A DNA stretch of 64,000 nt from Rhodospirillaceae bacterium MC! (lineage in GTDB: Bacteria > Pseudomonadota > Alphaproteobacteria > MC1), in contig NQOV01000012.1 in NCBI GenBank assembly GCA_002632265.1, positions 62,001 to 126,000 of the forward strand, given 5' to 3'. The notes beneath the pieces are model-generated. The model worked only from the letters and a program-made list of their open reading frames with translations. It was not told where the DNA came from and made no database searches. Both the position numbers and the translations under genes were made by a program. How positions within the stretch are numbered: position 1 is the first letter of the stretch; the number at the start of each line of letters is the position of its first letter. Below are positions 17,882-26,440 of the stretch, one piece after another.

Positions 17882-17910
17882 TAGACATATTAAATTAAAT
17901 ATGGTATCCT
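17882..17910 (+). promoter_or_regulatory. Possible glmS promoter
   Basis: TAGACA and TATCCT with 17-bp spacing, 44 bp before the glmS start. No glmS ribozyme-like element was recognised in the short leader. Confidence 0.45.
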
Positions 17911-17953
17911 AATTAACAATAAAACTTAAACTATACATAAGGGGATTAATTAC

Positions 17954-19804
17954 ATGTGTGGGATTATTGGATATATTGGGGATAGATCTCTTAAAGAAGT
18001 GTTATACAACGGGCTAGTGAAGTTAGAATATAGGGGCTATGACTCGGCTGGTATTTCTGTTTTATCAAGCGAGCAGAACGATAATAAGATCGCTACCTTT
18101 AAGGCTACAGGCAAGTTACATCATTTGGGCGAAAAAATTAAAAATGAAAAAATTATTGGTCATTTAGGGATCGGTCATACAAGATGGGCAACCCATGGCG
18201 TGCCGAGTACTGTGAATTCTCATCCGCATAATTCGTCTGATAATAGTATATCGATTGTTCATAATGGTATCATTGAAAATCATGCGGAATTAAGAGCGAG
18301 CTTAACTCAAAAAGGCTATAAATTCCTATCTGCTACAGATACGGAAGTGATTGTTCACTTATTAGACGATAACTATACTGGCGATCTAGCGGAAACCTTA
18401 AGAAAGATTCTGCCTTTACTGGAGGGTACATATGCTTTAGCTTGTATTTCTGTTAAAGAACCTGATGTGTTGGTATGTGCAAGAAAAGGCTCGCCTTTAG
18501 TTGTGGGCTTAGGCAAGGGCGAAAATGAAAATAAGGAAAATTTCATAGCGTCAGACGTTTCGGCTATTTTAGAATATACAGATCAAGTTATATTCTTAGA
18601 CGATAACGAAGTGGTGGCAATTAAAAAGGATCAAGTAAAAGTATGGGATGAAAATCACAATCTTAAAACTATCGCACCTACTACCATTGAATGGACTTTG
18701 GAAACTGCAGAAAAAGGCGGTTATGCTCATTTCACATTAAAGGAAATCCACGAACAGCCTAAAGTAATTTCCGATACTTTAAAGGGAAAAATTAAAGGTA
18801 ATAGTGCGGTTATCGATGAAATTAATTTAAGCCAAGAAGAATTAGAAAATATTTCTAAAATTCACATTGTGGCTTGTGGTACGTCGTATCATGCGGGTTT
18901 AACTGGTAAGTATATTATTGAAAGCGAGCTACGAATTCCTGTTGAAGTGGATGTGGCCTCGGAATTTAGATACAATAATCCTATAATTTCTAGTACTGAT
19001 CTAGTGATTCTAATTTCACAATCAGGCGAAACAGCCGACACTCTCGCAGGCTTAAGAGAGGCGAAAAAGGCAGGAGCTAAAACTATCGGTATTATTAATG
19101 TTATGGGCAGTAATATTTCACGAGAGGCCGACGGCACAATATACACCAATGCAGGCTTGGAAGTGGGCGTAGCGTCTACTAAAGCCTTTACGGCCCAGTT
19201 GATCGCCTTGTATATCTTGACCTTATTTTTAGGGGAAAAGAAAGCCAGCATATCAGAAGAGCGAAGAGCTTATATGATTGAGAATTTGCAAAAATTACCA
19301 AAAATGGCAGAAGAGATCTTGAAAATGGAATCAACCATAGCAGAAAAAGTCTCAATTTTTGACGGTGCAATCTCAAGTATATTCATCGGTAGAAATATTA
19401 ATACAGCCATCGCCTGCGAGGGATCGCTTAAATTGAAAGAGATCTCATACATCCATGCGGAAGCTTATCCGTCAGGCGAGTTAAAACATGGCTCGTTGGC
19501 TTTAATTAGTGATGTCTGCCCACTCGTGGCCATTGCTACTAAAAGTAGTACTTATGATAAGGTTAAATCTAATATCGAAGAAGTAAAAGCTCGTGGCGGT
19601 AAAATTATAACACTCGCTACAGTCGGCGATAAGGAAATAGCTAACATATCAGGCGAAGTTATTTATGTTCCTGAAATAGACGAGCTATTTTCGCCAATAG
19701 TCAATGTTATTCCCATGCAGATCCTAGCATATTATACCGCCACATCTAGAGATCTCGATGTAGATAAACCAAGAAACCTAGCAAAATCTGTAACCGTTGA
19801 ATAG
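17954..19804 (+). CDS. glmS: Glutamine--fructose-6-phosphate aminotransferase (isomerizing)
   Basis: Makes glucosamine 6-phosphate, the entry point to peptidoglycan and LPS amino sugars. Cys2 in MCGIIGYIG is the glutaminase nucleophile after Met removal. The N-terminal Ntn domain (1-245) has GHTRWATHG and the two C-terminal SIS domains (about 290-616) have CGTSYHA, SQSGETADT and the final KPRNLAKSVTVE. Full length at 616 residues. AAGGGG precedes the ATG. Not part of a glmU operon here. Confidence 0.98.
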   Translation: MCGIIGYIGDRSLKEVLYNGLVKLEYRGYDSAGISVLSSEQNDNKIATFKATGKLHHLGEKIKNEKIIGHLGIGHTRWATHGVPSTVNSHPHNSSDNSISIVHNGIIENHAELRASLTQKGYKFLSATDTEVIVHLLDDNYTGDLAETLRKILPLLEGTYALACISVKEPDVLVCARKGSPLVVGLGKGENENKENFIASDVSAILEYTDQVIFLDDNEVVAIKKDQVKVWDENHNLKTIAPTTIEWTLETAEKGGYAHFTLKEIHEQPKVISDTLKGKIKGNSAVIDEINLSQEELENISKIHIVACGTSYHAGLTGKYIIESELRIPVEVDVASEFRYNNPIISSTDLVILISQSGETADTLAGLREAKKAGAKTIGIINVMGSNISREADGTIYTNAGLEVGVASTKAFTAQLIALYILTLFLGEKKASISEERRAYMIENLQKLPKMAEEILKMESTIAEKVSIFDGAISSIFIGRNINTAIACEGSLKLKEISYIHAEAYPSGELKHGSLALISDVCPLVAIATKSSTYDKVKSNIEEVKARGGKIITLATVGDKEIANISGEVIYVPEIDELFSPIVNVIPMQILAYYTATSRDLDVDKPRNLAKSVTVE

Positions 19805-19845
19805 TAACATATATGCTTGTTGCATATTCACACAGAATAAAAAAG

Positions 19846-19887
19846 ATTGTGAGACTTAGAAATATATTCTAGGTCTCACAATTTTTT
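19846..19887. terminator. Terminator between glmS and the zinc-ribbon gene
   Basis: Arms 19846-19860 and 19868-19882 pair over 15 bp with one G-U around a 7-nt loop, followed by five T residues on the plus strand. It terminates glmS. Confidence 0.88.
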
Positions 19888-19942
19888 ATCTATAATCTAT
19901 AATCTATAATCTATAATCTATAATCTATAATCTATAATCTAT
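19888..19942. repeat. Heptanucleotide tandem repeat (ATCTATA)
   Basis: Seven complete perfect ATCTATA units plus six bases of an eighth lie directly after the glmS terminator, between the 3' ends of two convergent genes. Length variation by slippage is expected; no coding role is apparent. Confidence 0.95.
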
Positions 19943-19996
19943 CTTCTATCTTTTATCTTCAAGATGTATGCTACGTACGTGGGGTACTAAGGTGGG

Positions 19997-21319
19997 TTAT
20001 TTGGTACGTGGGATGAATGATACTCGGGTATTGTCGGCGTTTTTAGGTGGTTGGAGGATTGAGAATGAGACTTGGATTGTGCGTCCTGGGTTAATGGTTG
20101 AGTAGTTCTCGATCGGTTTGACTACGGATTTAACAATGGTATTACCTGAATCGATTAGATCGATTTTTACATCAGGGGATACTATGGCAGTGTCGCCACT
20201 GTTTTTTATGATCATGGTAATCTTAAGGGCGTAGTTATTTCCCCAACCTACGGATTCAACTTTTGGTTGTCCAATAATAGAAAGATCGGCTAATACATCG
20301 CCATGGATGTAAGTGTGGATTGTCTCTTCGGCACGTTTGATACCAACGCCCATTGAGTCTAAAGCCTTACGGTGGACGTATCCTAAGAGTGCCATCGCTC
20401 TCGCTTTGTCATTATTGCGGACTTGTTGTTTTTGTTCGTGGGTAAGAATTGGGATGATGTTATATTTATCGATAACAAATAAAGCTCCAAACGCCACAGA
20501 TCCAATAAACGAAAGGATAAATGCCAGTTTTGCCAAAGCCCATATGAAACGAATCCATCTGCCAATACGGTAGAATAAGCCTTTCTTTTTCTTCTTTTTC
20601 GTGCTTTTCTTGTGTTTTTTAGCGTCTTTTAGGCGTTGTTTTTTGTCTGCTTTGCTCTCATTGTTGGGAGATAAAGCACTCGGAAAGACTAATTCGCCAG
20701 AATCCAACGACCAATCGGCACTTTTACTCGGATCATCCGTTGAGTTTAAGGATTTGGCTTCGAGTTTTGCCTTTTCTTCGGCTTCTTTCTTTGCCTTTTT
20801 CTCGGCTTCTTTTTTCGCTTTTTCTTCTGCTTCGGCTTTGGCTTTAGCCTCTGCCTCGGCTTTAGCTTTAGCCTCTGCGTCGGCTTTTGCTTTAGCCTCT
20901 GCCTCGGCTTTAGCTTTAGCCTCTTCTTCGGCTTTGATTTTTGCTTCTTCTTCGGCTTTAGCTTTTGCCTCTTCTTCGGCTTTAGCTTTAGCCTCTGCGT
21001 CGGCTTTTGCTTGTTCTAAGGCTTGTTGTTCGGCTTCTAGTTTTGCTTTTGCGATTTCGAACTCACGAGCTTTTTGCTCTGCGTCGGCTTTTGCCTTAGC
21101 TAGTTCTGCGATACGTCTTTTTTCTGTTTCAATGGCTTTGCGTTTATCTTCGGCGATAGTATCAAGAATTCGTTGTGGCGTGCCAAATGGGTATGTGTCT
21201 TCATCCAATGCAGACCAAGAATTACCACAGTTAGCACAGTGATATTCAGCATGCGGATCAGGTAGATGATCATCAGAAAAATTATACATCGTCTTACAAG
21301 ACGGGCAACGTACTAACAT
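19997..21319 (-). CDS. Zinc-ribbon membrane protein with Ala/Glu/Lys coiled coil and DUF3426-like domain
   Basis: The N-terminus has a MJ0042-type zinc ribbon with Cys5, Cys8, Cys28 and Cys31. Residues about 55-190 are an almost pure Ala/Lys/Glu repeat, a long charged helix or coiled coil. A Lys-rich stretch (about 225-245) precedes one membrane helix (about 255-278). The C-terminal 130 residues (VESVGWGNNYALKITMIIKNSGDTAIV and VSFILQPPKN) resemble DUF3426. Such proteins are common in alphaproteobacteria and of unknown function. The long antisense open frame over the repeat is a compositional artefact. Gene order gives no hint of role. Confidence 0.8.
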   Translation of the reverse strand: MLVRCPSCKTMYNFSDDHLPDPHAEYHCANCGNSWSALDEDTYPFGTPQRILDTIAEDKRKAIETEKRRIAELAKAKADAEQKAREFEIAKAKLEAEQQALEQAKADAEAKAKAEEEAKAKAEEEAKIKAEEEAKAKAEAEAKAKADAEAKAKAEAEAKAKAEAEEKAKKEAEKKAKKEAEEKAKLEAKSLNSTDDPSKSADWSLDSGELVFPSALSPNNESKADKKQRLKDAKKHKKSTKKKKKKGLFYRIGRWIRFIWALAKLAFILSFIGSVAFGALFVIDKYNIIPILTHEQKQQVRNNDKARAMALLGYVHRKALDSMGVGIKRAEETIHTYIHGDVLADLSIIGQPKVESVGWGNNYALKITMIIKNSGDTAIVSPDVKIDLIDSGNTIVKSVVKPIENYSTINPGRTIQVSFSILQPPKNADNTRVSFIPRTK

Positions 21320-21660
21320 AAAATATCCTAATATGTGCTTACTATATCAGAGTGTGTTAAAGATTTTCGGTATGCACCTTCTTTTTCACAGCCCTGTACT
21401 AACAATATAAAGTTGAATCTAAAGCGAATCTTTCCCCATACAATATATAATATACTAATCGAGCAAAAATTTCAAGATTCTATTAACTTAATAATACTGT
21501 ACATATTACCAATAAATGGTAAAGAAATTATGAATAAAAATTAAAACTTTTGAAATATTTTTTCCCCTTTTAATCTTATTATAATTATCGTATTGACTTT
21601 TAACAATATATATGTAATATTAAAGATCATAAAATTATATTATGGAAGTGAATTGCCAGC
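21320..21660. other. Divergent intergenic region before tsaE
   Basis: These 341 bp hold no convincing gene. A copy of the dispersed CTTTTTCACAGCCC motif lies at about 21379-21396, and a TTGACT-16-TAATAT promoter at 21593-21620 probably drives tsaE. Confidence 0.5.
21593..21620 (+). promoter_or_regulatory. Probable tsaE promoter
   Basis: TTGACT and TAATAT separated by 16 bp, 41 bp before the tsaE ATG. Confidence 0.5.
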
Positions 21661-22089
21661 ATGATTTATACTGTAAAAAATGAGAATGAAACAAAAAATA
21701 TAGCAAAAGATTTATCTAAGAAATGCAAAACAGGAGATGTTATTTGCTTATTTGGAACTTTAGGCATGGGCAAAAGTGTATTTGCTCGTGAATTTATCAG
21801 ATCTGCCAGTGATAATCCTAATTTAGATGTCCCTAGTCCTACTTTTACCATGCTCCAAACCTACGATTGTAAGGAATATGTTGTTTATCATTTTGATTTA
21901 TACCGCATAAAAGATCCTAGCGAGGCTTGGGAATTGGGCTTGGAAGAGGCATTATATGACGGTGTCTCTCTCATCGAATGGAGCGAAAATTTAGCAAGCA
22001 TGTTGCCAAGAAAACGTATTGATGTTATAATCTCTCAAGAGAGCAATCAAGATCCTTGTGAGCGTACAATTACCATAAAAGGGATGTGA
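21661..22089 (+). CDS. tsaE: tRNA threonylcarbamoyladenosine biosynthesis ATPase
   Basis: Partner of TsaB and TsaD in making t6A37 on ANN-decoding tRNAs. It is a small P-loop protein of normal length (142 aa) with Walker A GTLGMGKS at about residue 32, SPTFTMLQTY, HFDLYRI and the final LIEWSENLASMLP. In many alphaproteobacteria tsaE is followed by or fused to a phosphotransferase gene; here a lipoprotein gene follows instead. The TGA stop is inside a copy of the dispersed GTGAAAAAGCACTCAT repeat. Confidence 0.94.
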   Translation: MIYTVKNENETKNIAKDLSKKCKTGDVICLFGTLGMGKSVFAREFIRSASDNPNLDVPSPTFTMLQTYDCKEYVVYHFDLYRIKDPSEAWELGLEEALYDGVSLIEWSENLASMLPRKRIDVIISQESNQDPCERTITIKGM

Positions 22090-22101
22090 AAAAGCACTCA
22101 T
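22086..22101 (+). repeat. Dispersed 16-bp repeat, copy 1
   Basis: GTGAAAAAGCACTCAT, containing the tsaE stop codon. Identical copies lie at 26356-26371 and 63516-63531. Confidence 0.85.
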
Positions 22102-22154
22102 GTTAATATCCTTAAGCATTTCTATCATCCTGTCTAAATTATAAGAATTATCCC

Positions 22155-22838
22155 ATGTTGTTAAAAAAAATACTTTTTCCTATCTTAATCTTACTGATGT
22201 TAACGCTTTCGAGTTGTTATCTGCCTACTAATTATTGGCTCGAAACTACCATTGATAAAAATGGTGAGTATAAAATGCGATTTCGTGGATATCTTGTATC
22301 TTTGCCGTACTATAAAAAATTACGCAATAAGGAATTTAAAAGCAATGAAGAACATTTGACCTTTCATAAACGTGAAATGAAAGAACTATATAACAATGAT
22401 CCTTACATGAAACGCATGATTTATGCTAAAAATGGCTATTTTTGGATCGATTGGTCGGTCAAAGATAACATTTTAAAACATCATTATGTAGCAGTTATCA
22501 ACCGTAATAATCGCTTTGCTACTTTAGGATACTATCTAAATAAAAACATCACGAAATTTACCATGAATTCTTTATCCTATAAACAATTGCTTAAGCTTAA
22601 GCAAGCAGGAATTGTAATGCAAGGGAAAGTTATTATTAAAACTAACGCTAAAGTCTTAGAACAAAACGCCATGAAGATCACAAAAGGCAAGGATAATTGG
22701 GTAACATACGAATGGGTTCAACATCAACTTGAAGATTCACCACCTAAAGATCCTAAATCTGATCCGCCAAAGAAAATAGAACCAAAGAAAATAAAAGAAA
22801 CACCGACGCCGTTTATAATTTTCGACATCAAGAAATAA
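22155..22838 (+). CDS. Predicted lipoprotein of unknown function
   Basis: A type II signal sequence ends in the lipobox LSSC with the lipidated cysteine at residue 21. The mature part is basic, rich in Lys and Tyr, and predicted mixed alpha/beta. It ends in a Pro/Lys-rich tail of about 35 residues (SPPKDPKSDPPKKIEPKKI) that could reach into the periplasm or bind cell wall. I do not recognise the family. It lies between tsaE and rsmH, 93 bp before the latter. Confidence 0.65.
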   Translation: MLLKKILFPILILLMLTLSSCYLPTNYWLETTIDKNGEYKMRFRGYLVSLPYYKKLRNKEFKSNEEHLTFHKREMKELYNNDPYMKRMIYAKNGYFWIDWSVKDNILKHHYVAVINRNNRFATLGYYLNKNITKFTMNSLSYKQLLKLKQAGIVMQGKVIIKTNAKVLEQNAMKITKGKDNWVTYEWVQHQLEDSPPKDPKSDPPKKIEPKKIKETPTPFIIFDIKK

Positions 22839-22931
22839 TTAATAAAAATTTACTAAATGTTATTGTTTTTATGATAAATTAGCCATTATAATGAGTATAA
22901 CTATGAGTATAAGAATGAGTTTTAATTTCAC

Positions 22932-23909
22932 ATGTCCATAAACAATAAAAGTCATATATCAGTAATGCTTAAGGAAGTATTATCAAGTCTAGATTTGGAG
23001 AATGATCCTGCTAGCAAGATCATTATTGACGGTACGTTCGGCGGTGGTGGATATAGTGAGGCCATACTTAAAACAGGAGCAAAAGTCATTGCTTTTGATC
23101 GTGATCCGAGTGTTATATCTACGGTTGAAAATTTTAAGGAAAAGTATCAAGATCAATTTCATTTTATTCACTCTACATTTGGGCAAATGGAAAGTGAAAT
23201 CTTAAAGGCAGGTTATGAATTACATAGTATTAATGGGATCGTTTTAGATATTGGGGTCTCTTCCATGCAATTGGATGAGTGCGAGCGTGGTTTTTCCTTT
23301 CGCTTTAATGGTCCTCTTGATATGCGTATGAGTAAAGAGGGAATGACGGCCGCTGATATCGTTAACAACTATGAAAAGGATGAGCTAGCAGATATCATAT
23401 GGAAATACGGCGAAGAGCGAAAAAGCCGTCATATTGCGAGTGCGATAGTTCAAGATAGAGAAGAAAAACCCTTTCAAACCACCGAAGATCTTGCAAATTT
23501 AGTCCGTTCGGTAGTTAAGAGAAAGCGTAGCGATAAGATAGATCCTGCAACACGCACATTCCAAGCCTTACGCATGGAAGTAAATGGAGAATTGGAAGAG
23601 CTGGAAAATGTTTTAGCGTCCTCTAAAAATCTACTAGCAGTTAAGGGACGTATGGTGGTTGTGGCTTTTCATTCATTGGAAGATCGTATCGTGAAAAGAT
23701 TTTTTAAAAATCATAGTGCGAAAAAAGTTAAACATAATAAATACAAGCAAGATGAAAATATTACAGATGATCAACAAACTAATCCCACTCATGAATTTAG
23801 CATGGAACATACTAAACATTTAAGTGCTAGTGAAGAAGAAATAAATTTAAACGCTCGTTCGAGATCGGCAAAATTAAGATATGGTATTCGTACTAATTAT
23901 GGTATATAA
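22932..23909 (+). CDS. rsmH: 16S rRNA (cytosine1402-N4)-methyltransferase
   Basis: Methylates N4 of C1402 in the ribosomal P site. The SAM-binding region is IDGTFGGGGYSEAIL, then DRDPSVIS, and the family motif GIVLDIGVSSMQLDECERGFSF is intact. The catalytic-domain helix region has VVAFHSLEDRIVKRFF near the end. It opens the division/cell-wall cluster, but no mraZ precedes it as it does in most bacteria. The ATG at 22932 places the start nine residues before HISVMLKEVL. Confidence 0.96.
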   Translation: MSINNKSHISVMLKEVLSSLDLENDPASKIIIDGTFGGGGYSEAILKTGAKVIAFDRDPSVISTVENFKEKYQDQFHFIHSTFGQMESEILKAGYELHSINGIVLDIGVSSMQLDECERGFSFRFNGPLDMRMSKEGMTAADIVNNYEKDELADIIWKYGEERKSRHIASAIVQDREEKPFQTTEDLANLVRSVVKRKRSDKIDPATRTFQALRMEVNGELEELENVLASSKNLLAVKGRMVVVAFHSLEDRIVKRFFKNHSAKKVKHNKYKQDENITDDQQTNPTHEFSMEHTKHLSASEEEINLNARSRSAKLRYGIRTNYGI

Positions 23910-23946
23910 TTAAGGGTAATTTACAAGAAAGGGTTAGGGTTAGAGA

Positions 23947-24429
23947 ATGTCAACATTAAAAAAATATGTTTTAATTATGGCGATATATTTAATATTGATT
24001 GTAGCAGTTTTTTCTGTTAGTCAGTATTCGGGCGAACTTACCATTAAAACCAAAAAGTTACAACATGATATCCAACAAGAAAAAGACACAATTAGCGTAC
24101 TAAATGCAGAATGGGCTTATTTAAATACTCCAGAACACATCGAGGGTTTAGCCACTCATTATCTTAAATTGCACCCCACATCGGCAAGGCAGGTCGTATC
24201 CATTAAGGATTTAATGGCTAAAATTAAAGTCTTGGAAGTTAAGGCGAAGAAAAAAGCTTTGTATCTTGCAAAATTACGCAAGAAACGACATGTGAAATCC
24301 CATAAATATACACACAAGAAGACACGTAAATCTACACATATAAAATCGACACATATAAAATCTAAGCATACAAAAACCAAGCATAAAAAAGTAGTTACTA
24401 AACATAATCACACGAGAGCGAAACACTAA
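23947..24429 (+). CDS. ftsL: FtsL-like cell division protein with His/Lys-rich tail
   Basis: The position between rsmH and ftsI, one membrane helix near the N-terminus (about 7-26) and the following heptad-type helix (about 30-60) with AEWAYLNTPEHIEGLA fit FtsL, which links FtsB/FtsQ to FtsI in the divisome. Usual FtsL proteins end near residue 110. Here about 50 extra residues of Lys, His, Thr and Ser follow, built partly from 15-nt in-frame repeats at 24331-24390. That tail would be periplasmic and strongly basic, perhaps binding peptidoglycan or metal. The tail is the odd part; the core call is firm. Confidence 0.85.
   Translation: MSTLKKYVLIMAIYLILIVAVFSVSQYSGELTIKTKKLQHDIQQEKDTISVLNAEWAYLNTPEHIEGLATHYLKLHPTSARQVVSIKDLMAKIKVLEVKAKKKALYLAKLRKKRHVKSHKYTHKKTRKSTHIKSTHIKSKHTKTKHKKVVTKHNHTRAKH
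24331..24390 (+). repeat. Four imperfect 15-nt in-frame repeats in ftsL
   Basis: Units begin at 24331, 24346, 24361 and 24376 and encode STHIK, STHIK, SKHTK and TKHKK. The first two differ at one base. Confidence 0.85.
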
Positions 24430-24523
24430 TACAAACTAATACAATAAGAGAAAAAGCACAAGACCAACAAAAAAATACTCATAATACCCATAAGGAAAGA
24501 TTAATAAGGATACTTAAATTAAG

Positions 24524-26347
24524 ATGAACTTCATTTTCAATAAAGATAAACACAAACACAATAAAGACGATAGAGAACAAAGATATACCCAACGAGCTAC
24601 CGCAAAGATAATTGATAAATTTGCAATCCAAGGGAATATTAAGGGAGCTATAGAAAGCGGTAGAAGAAGGATCAAATTCCTAATCGCCATGGTTTTATGT
24701 GGCTTTACTATACTCATATGGCGTGCGGTTGATCTTATGGTTTTAAGCCATAGGGTTGCTCCTGCGTCGTCTTTTAGTTGGGGATTTAAAGCACCTAAAA
24801 AGATCGGTAGCATTTTAGATAGGAATGATGTTGTGGTAGCGGTAAATTTACCAGAGCAATCTTTGTATGTGAATAGTATCGAGTTTTTATCGCAAAATGA
24901 ATCTCCAGAAGAGGCGGCCGATAAGATATTAAGTATATTACCCAATCTTAATAAATCTAAGTTAATGAAAAAGCTAACTAATCATAAGAGCTTTACTTTC
25001 ATTAAAAAGCTAATTACTCCCATGGAAGCCAAGAAAGTACTAGAATACGGAATTGTTGGCTTGCATTTTAAACCTGATAGCAAACGCATATACCCACAAA
25101 ATAATCTCCTATCTCACGTGATCGGCATTCGTGGAGTTGACGGTGGTGGATTGCAAGGAGTGGAAAAATCTTTCAATGATCTAATGGTAAATCAAGGCAA
25201 AGATCTTCAACTATCCATTGATGTACGAGTGCAACACATATTACGATCGGAAATTGAAAAAACCGTGGAAAAATTCAATGCCAAAGGTGGGGCAGGCGTG
25301 ATTATGGATGTGAAAACAGGGGAAGTTTTAGGAATGTCTTCCTATCCTGATTATGATCCTAACCATTATCAGAATGCCACATCCGATCAGCTATTTAATC
25401 GAGCTACTAAGGGTTTATACGAAGTGGGGTCAGTATTTAAAGCCTTTACCATGGCCTCGGCTTTAAATAGTCATACGGTACAACTTGATGACATATTCGA
25501 TACATCAACACCCCTAAAAGTAGGACGTTTTAAAATTCATGATTATGAATATTTTAAGTATCCCTTAAGAGTGCCAGAAATATTTGCCCATTCATCGAAC
25601 ATCGGCACATCGAAGATAGCCTTACAAATGGGAACAGAGATCCAGAAAAAATATCTTAAGGAGTTGGGTTTGTTAGATAAGGTAGATATTAACTTACCAG
25701 AAATCACAAAGCCCATGTATCCCCAAGGACGACGCTGGACGCCCTTAAGTACAATGACAATTTCCTTTGGTCATGGTATCGCCGTCTCGCCTTTGCATGT
25801 GGCACAGGCCTTATCATCCTTGGTAAATGGGGGCTATGGTATAAAAGCCACCCTATTAAAGCAGACTAAACCACAACTTGATAAACGTATTTTCAATCAA
25901 CACACCGCCGATACCATGCGACATCTATTAAGAACCGTTGTAACCAGTGGAACAGGGCGTAAATCGGAAGTGCGTGGATATCGTATTGGAGCGAAAACAG
26001 GAACGGCCGATGTGGCCGCTAAAGGTGGCTATAACCGTAATGCACGCCGTACTACGCTTTCGTCTGTGTTCCCCATGGATAATCCGAAATATGCCATAGT
26101 TGTTATGATTGATAAACCATTAGGGATAAAAGAAACCCACGGATACGCTACCGCTGGTTGGGTGGTTGCCCCGTTAGTGCGTAATATTATTTCTCGTCTC
26201 GGGCCGATGATGAACATTATACCCAAATACGATGTGGAACTTAAACCACAAAAAACTTCCAAATATTACATTCGCCCTTTCAATTGGAACAAAAAAATGG
26301 GACAAGTTACCCCAAGGCACAACATCCACAAAAAATGGTACGAGTAA
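24524..26347 (+). CDS. ftsI: Peptidoglycan D,D-transpeptidase FtsI (PBP3)
   Basis: Septal cross-linking enzyme, anchored by one N-terminal helix (about residues 50-70). The pedestal domain is followed by the transpeptidase domain with Ser303 in SVFK, the SSN motif in AHSSNIGTS and the KTGTAD box. At 607 residues the length is normal for a class B PBP. The 93 bp between ftsL and ftsI hold no gene. The ribosome site is weak, with AAGGA 15 nt upstream. A copy of the dispersed GTGAAAAAGCACTCAT repeat follows the stop by 9 bp. Confidence 0.96.
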   Translation: MNFIFNKDKHKHNKDDREQRYTQRATAKIIDKFAIQGNIKGAIESGRRRIKFLIAMVLCGFTILIWRAVDLMVLSHRVAPASSFSWGFKAPKKIGSILDRNDVVVAVNLPEQSLYVNSIEFLSQNESPEEAADKILSILPNLNKSKLMKKLTNHKSFTFIKKLITPMEAKKVLEYGIVGLHFKPDSKRIYPQNNLLSHVIGIRGVDGGGLQGVEKSFNDLMVNQGKDLQLSIDVRVQHILRSEIEKTVEKFNAKGGAGVIMDVKTGEVLGMSSYPDYDPNHYQNATSDQLFNRATKGLYEVGSVFKAFTMASALNSHTVQLDDIFDTSTPLKVGRFKIHDYEYFKYPLRVPEIFAHSSNIGTSKIALQMGTEIQKKYLKELGLLDKVDINLPEITKPMYPQGRRWTPLSTMTISFGHGIAVSPLHVAQALSSLVNGGYGIKATLLKQTKPQLDKRIFNQHTADTMRHLLRTVVTSGTGRKSEVRGYRIGAKTGTADVAAKGGYNRNARRTTLSSVFPMDNPKYAIVVMIDKPLGIKETHGYATAGWVVAPLVRNIISRLGPMMNIIPKYDVELKPQKTSKYYIRPFNWNKKMGQVTPRHNIHKKWYE

Positions 26348-26355
26348 GTGGGGGC

Positions 26356-26371
26356 GTGAAAAAGCACTCAT
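26356..26371 (+). repeat. Dispersed 16-bp repeat, copy 2
   Basis: GTGAAAAAGCACTCAT, 9 bp after the ftsI stop, flanked by GGGGGC and ACCCCC, which can pair. Confidence 0.85.
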
Positions 26372-26440
26372 TCAGCGTCCTTACCCCCTACAATATAATA
26401 CAACACAAACTTACAAAAACAAACAAAAAGGAATAACTTC

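Noticed and set aside
17154-17953. glmS ribozyme or other riboswitch before glmS
   Set aside because: The leader between promoter and ATG is about 35 nt, too short, and this element is a Gram-positive feature.
20601-21242. Long plus-strand frame opposite the zinc-ribbon gene
   Set aside because: Antisense image of the Ala/Lys/Glu repeat, giving an Ala/Ser/Phe repeat; the minus-strand frame has the zinc ribbon and a membrane domain.
21335-21544. 69-codon frame before tsaE
   Set aside because: Starts near the divergent gene, no ribosome site, composition of spacer DNA, and overlaps a dispersed repeat.
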